Source of the DNA: Torreya grandis
Lineage: Eukaryota; Streptophyta; Pinopsida; Cupressales; Taxaceae
Length of the DNA stretch: 64,000 nt
Direction: 5' to 3'
NCBI GenBank assembly: GCA_037957365.1
Contig: JARHVA010000021.1
Location: 7,007,501 to 7,071,500 of the forward strand
In this document: positions 61,478 through 64,000 of the stretch, in pieces
Layout: the number at the start of each line of letters is the position of its first letter
Numbering within the stretch: the first letter of the stretch is position 1
Translations under genes and position numbers: made by a program
Notes under the pieces: generated by a model
Database searches by the model: none
What the model was told of the DNA's origin: nothing
What the model saw: the letters and a program-made list of their open reading frames with translations, nothing else

Positions 61478-61988
61478 AGACTCATGGGCTGTATTGTAAT
61501 ATTGTGCTAGAGAGTAAGAGAGCTAAATAAGCTCCTTCTGAGAGAAGAGAGCAATGGGGAGTTCCTCCTAGTTCCAAAGGGTGTGGAGAGATCTATAATG
61601 GTGAGTAAAGTCTAGTGATTGGCAGGTAGCAGCAGAGAGCAGGAGATCTACTTGGAGTACGGTTGTGTACTTGGTGCACTGGCAGTGTGTTACTGACTGG
61701 TGGAGAGGTGAACATCAATTCTATATTGGAGTTGATTGTTGGGACTGAGAGAGAGAGGGAAGAAGGTCTTGAGGTGTGGCGAGCCTTTGAGGTGGAAGAA
61801 GAAGTGGCATCTTCTTTATTGTATTTTCTTTTGAGTGATTATTAATACAATTGTGTATTGTCTCTCATATTCCTGTGTTGTTTCATATTTGTAGTTACTT
61901 GTTACTTCTGGTTAAATTCTGTGTTTATTTTCTAATACAAGAAGTAATCATATATGTGCTCTTATTGGTGGAGCAAGATCCCGACAAG

Positions 61989-62000
61989 TGGTATCAGAGC
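61989..62000 (+). other. Primer binding site, tRNA-iMet, with duplicates
   Basis: Perfect TGGTATCAGAGC followed by CAGG. A second direct copy TGGTATCAGAG lies at 62034-62044 and an inverted one, GCTGATACCA, at 62019-62028. Confidence 0.92.
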
Positions 62001-62138
62001 CAGGTTGTAGGTTCAAGAGCTGATACCAACAAGTGGTATCAGAGATTTTGGTTGGGTTGACTAATAGGTGGTTCAGATCTAGTAGTGTTTTTTATTACAG
62101 GTCACTCGCAGGGTTTCAGATTGAGTGGGAGTATAGCA

Positions 62139-62788
62139 ATGGCAGAAGAAAATAAGATACGAATGGTCTGATTGATGGAAAGAAAGAGAAGGTAAAGAAA
62201 GATCATTGGTTGGTAGCAGATCAGTAGGGAGGAGTAGATGTTGCAGGGGATGTTGCACAGGATGTTCTAGATAAAGTAGAATCTTGGTTTACAAATTATT
62301 TTGCCTCTTTCCATGCAGCTTAAAATAGAGCATCTTTTCATGGGTATGTCTTTGGAGACTTTGGAGAGATTTATTTAGGGGTTGGAGAGCCTTGTCAGAT
62401 TATTGACGAAGGGGAAGTGAAGCTGAAATTGTAGGTAGATAACACATGGGTGGTGAAGGAAGTCATGCAGGGACTAGTCTTGGAGATGAGTCTAATTTCT
62501 TCAAGAAATTTGGGTGATGGGAGATGCACTGTAACTCTCATAGTGGATGCACTTGAATTAGATGGTGGTAAGAAAGTAGGTATCCTTTATCTATCTACTT
62601 ATATTACTTATTCACCTTTTGTTGCAGAGATGTGGCTTCGTAGGCTTAGTCACATATGTAGGAGGGGAATGCATGTTTTTAAGCGGAGGTCAGATATCTT
62701 TGACAAGTTTAAGAACTGGAAAGCCTTGGTGTTCATGGAGGAGATGGCGAACAGAGATCAGTGGAGGGGACTGAATTATTCTGAGTAG
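62139..62788 (+). pseudogene. Copia gag start and integrase N-terminal remnant
   Basis: The gag begins MAEENKIRMV (62139), typical of copia gag, and stops at once. From 62450 to 62788 an open frame carries EMWLRRLSHICRRGMHVF (GAG-pre-integrase; the usual LWHRRLGH has lost its first His) joined closely to SDIFDKFKNWKALV. In intact elements that second piece lies well inside the integrase core, before the 'LRTDNG' Asp motif. So gag, protease and most of the integrase are deleted. Confidence 0.75.
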
Positions 62789-62868
62789 GGCTGTGTTGAT
62801 ATGGACAAGGGTTTTGACCCAAAAGGAGCTTGCAGGAAGAAGTCATCACTCACAGGTGAACATAGGTA

Positions 62869-63047
62869 TCGGAATCGGTCAAAAAGTAACCGACGTTGGC
62901 AATAGGAAGACCGACATTGGTCATAAATGAACTGATGTCGGTAGAAGGGATACCAGTGTCGGCTAGGGAAATGACGTCGACAATCAGGGTCAGTGCAGGG
63001 AACCGACATCGGTCAGGAGAAAACTAGGAGATGGCCAAGATCGGTCA
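62869..63047 (+). repeat. CCGACATCGG palindrome array, internal copy
   Basis: About eight variants between the integrase and RT remnants: ATCGGTC (62874), CCGACGTTGG (62890), CCGACATTGG (62911), CTGATGTCGG (62932), CAGTGTCGG, GACGTCGAC (62973-62981), CCGACATCGG (63003-63012), GATCGGTC. It is the same family as the array at 61218-61322. Confidence 0.85.
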
Positions 63048-63129
63048 CTATAATGGATGGTGGGCAGATAACAAGTTGTCAAAAGGTCTCAAACACTCAT
63101 ATGGAGGTCAAAAAGGGTAAGTGAACCTC

Positions 63130-64000
63130 ATAATCATTGTTCACCTTCTTTATATTGCTTATTGATGGTCAATAACCAAGAAGACGTGAAGAGGCAATGC
63201 AGGTAGAATCCAGATACAGTGGGAGCTTGGCATGGATGAGGAGTGAGTCCTTGGAGAAGAACCAAATAGGTATTTGTTGGTGGAGTTGTCAGCTGGAAGA
63301 AAGCACTAGATGAGGGACGGATTCCCAAGTTAAAGAAGAGAGTGGATGGATACGTGAGATGGAAGGCCAAGGCATATGGTCTTGAGGTAGCTACAGGACA
63401 GTGGTACAGGGTTTGACAGGTGGATGACTAAGCATGGCTTCAGTCAATGTCAGTGTAACTATTGTGTTTGTCTTACCAGGTGGATAATGAGTCGCGACAT
63501 TATCTAATTACTGTATGTGGGTGATTTGCTAGCAGGTTTGTACATACAGGGATTTGCTGAGCTAAGGGTAAGGTTAGTTCAGAGGTATGTCAGGAAGAAT
63601 TTGGAGCAGCAAAATTCTTTGGCATAAGAGACATGGAGATTTTTGGGTCTTCAGTAGGAGCTGATGTGAAGACGGTGTTGGCAGGGTTCAAGATGTAGGA
63701 CGCAGAATTAGAAAGCACACCAAGGGCTGGACAGTTCAAGTAGAGCTTAGAACAAGTGTTCGAAATCACATGAGGTCTAGTGTAGACCTGAGTTTTTCCA
63801 AGCAGTGGGAGTTGTCAGAAAGTTTGGAGCCAATTCGGGAAAGATGTACTAGAGGGCATTTCAGTGGATTCTCAGGTATCTGAGAGGGATCAACAATAGG
63901 TTAACATGTTATGTAGGGTTAAGGTCTTCACTACATGGATATGTAGGTTCAGATGTGGTAGGTTACTTGGATGACAGGTGTAGCATCACAGGATGTGTGG
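63130..64000 (+). pseudogene. Copia RT and RNase H remnant, runs off the window
   Basis: Frames change repeatedly. KKRVDGYVRWKAKAYGLE (near 63330) corresponds to the RT start. GQWYR.FDRWMTKHGFSQCQ follows near 63400. The catalytic YVDD region reads LLYVGDLLAG (near 63515), so one Asp is lost. Near 63780-64000 the text reads FFQAVGVVRKFGANSGKMY, FQWILRYLRGINNRLTCYVG and YVGSDVVGYLDDRCSITGCV, the end of copia RT and start of RNase H. Compared with intact copia RT, part of the palm is missing. Confidence 0.85.

Larger units (their letters stand above)
61121..61986 (+). repeat. 5' LTR of the copia element
   Basis: Begins TGTTAGGTTGTGAAGC and ends CCCGACA, with two bases before the primer site. 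It contains a palindrome array (61218-61322) and a TATA box (61470-61477). The open frames at 61155-61343 and 61663-61845 lie inside the LTR and are not taken as genes. Confidence 0.85.
61121..64000 (+). mobile_element. Ty1/copia retrotransposon, 5' part
   Basis: Clean 5' LTR (61121-61986), perfect tRNA-iMet primer site, gag start, GAG-pre-integrase and integrase fragment, a palindrome array, then RT and RNase H to the window end. The 3' LTR must lie beyond 64000. Composition is less AT-rich than elsewhere and the LTR ends are intact, so it looks younger than the other elements. The coding part has stops and large internal deletions, so this copy is not autonomous. Confidence 0.85.

Overview
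The window is AT-rich plant nuclear DNA, almost entirely old, nested, mutated LTR retrotransposons around one recognisable host gene, an R2R3-MYB with two in-frame stop codons after its DNA-binding domain. The very low gene density, the age and nesting of the elements and the Ty3/gypsy lineages present suggest a large-genome plant. A gymnosperm such as a conifer is my inference, not something proved here. No RNA gene, CRISPR array or prokaryotic feature was seen.

Layout. 1-2.7 kb: no gene. 2.7-7.5 kb: LTR-like repeat 'A', split by a complete 2.8-kb minus-strand LTR element (3971-6794) with a perfect 5-bp target duplication. 8.8-9.3 kb: minus-strand gag remnant with a zinc knuckle. 12.2-13.65 kb and 28.67-29.9 kb: one tandem array with a period near 650 bp, split by a 15-kb Tat/Ogre-type Ty3/gypsy element (13652-28666; 'Tat1'). 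Tat1 keeps both LTRs, target duplication, primer site, polypurine tract, RNase H and integrase remnants, a 9-kb spacer with arrays of short hairpins, and an antisense plant-mobile-domain (PMD) pseudogene. 29.9-31.9 kb: repeat 'B', a second copy of A that keeps A's empty target site. 32.3-34.1 kb: Tat gag-protease remnant. 35.2-36.35 kb: chromovirus integrase remnant. 37.6-43.1 kb: fuller chromovirus with LTRs, primer site, gag, protease, RT, RNase H and integrase. 43.9-46.1 kb: GC-richer island of unknown nature with 222-bp tandem repeats. 46.5-47.9 kb: microsatellites and a duplicated 169-bp unit. 48.7-51.0 kb: the MYB locus. 54.1-54.6 kb: minus-strand Ty1/copia RT-RNase H fragment. 54.8-61.1 kb: a third Tat copy ('Tat3'; LTR, primer site and leader), split by a 4-kb LTR element (56143-60207). 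61.1-64.0 kb: the youngest-looking element, a Ty1/copia retrotransposon with a clean 5' LTR and primer site, running off the window end.

No transposon protein is intact; every polyprotein carries stops and frameshifts. The most unusual signals are the hairpin arrays in Tat1 (conserved loop, compensating stem changes), the CCGACATCGG-type palindrome array found both in the copia LTR and inside that element, and the MYB whose complete DNA-binding domain ends at a stop although its C-terminal half is still nearly open.
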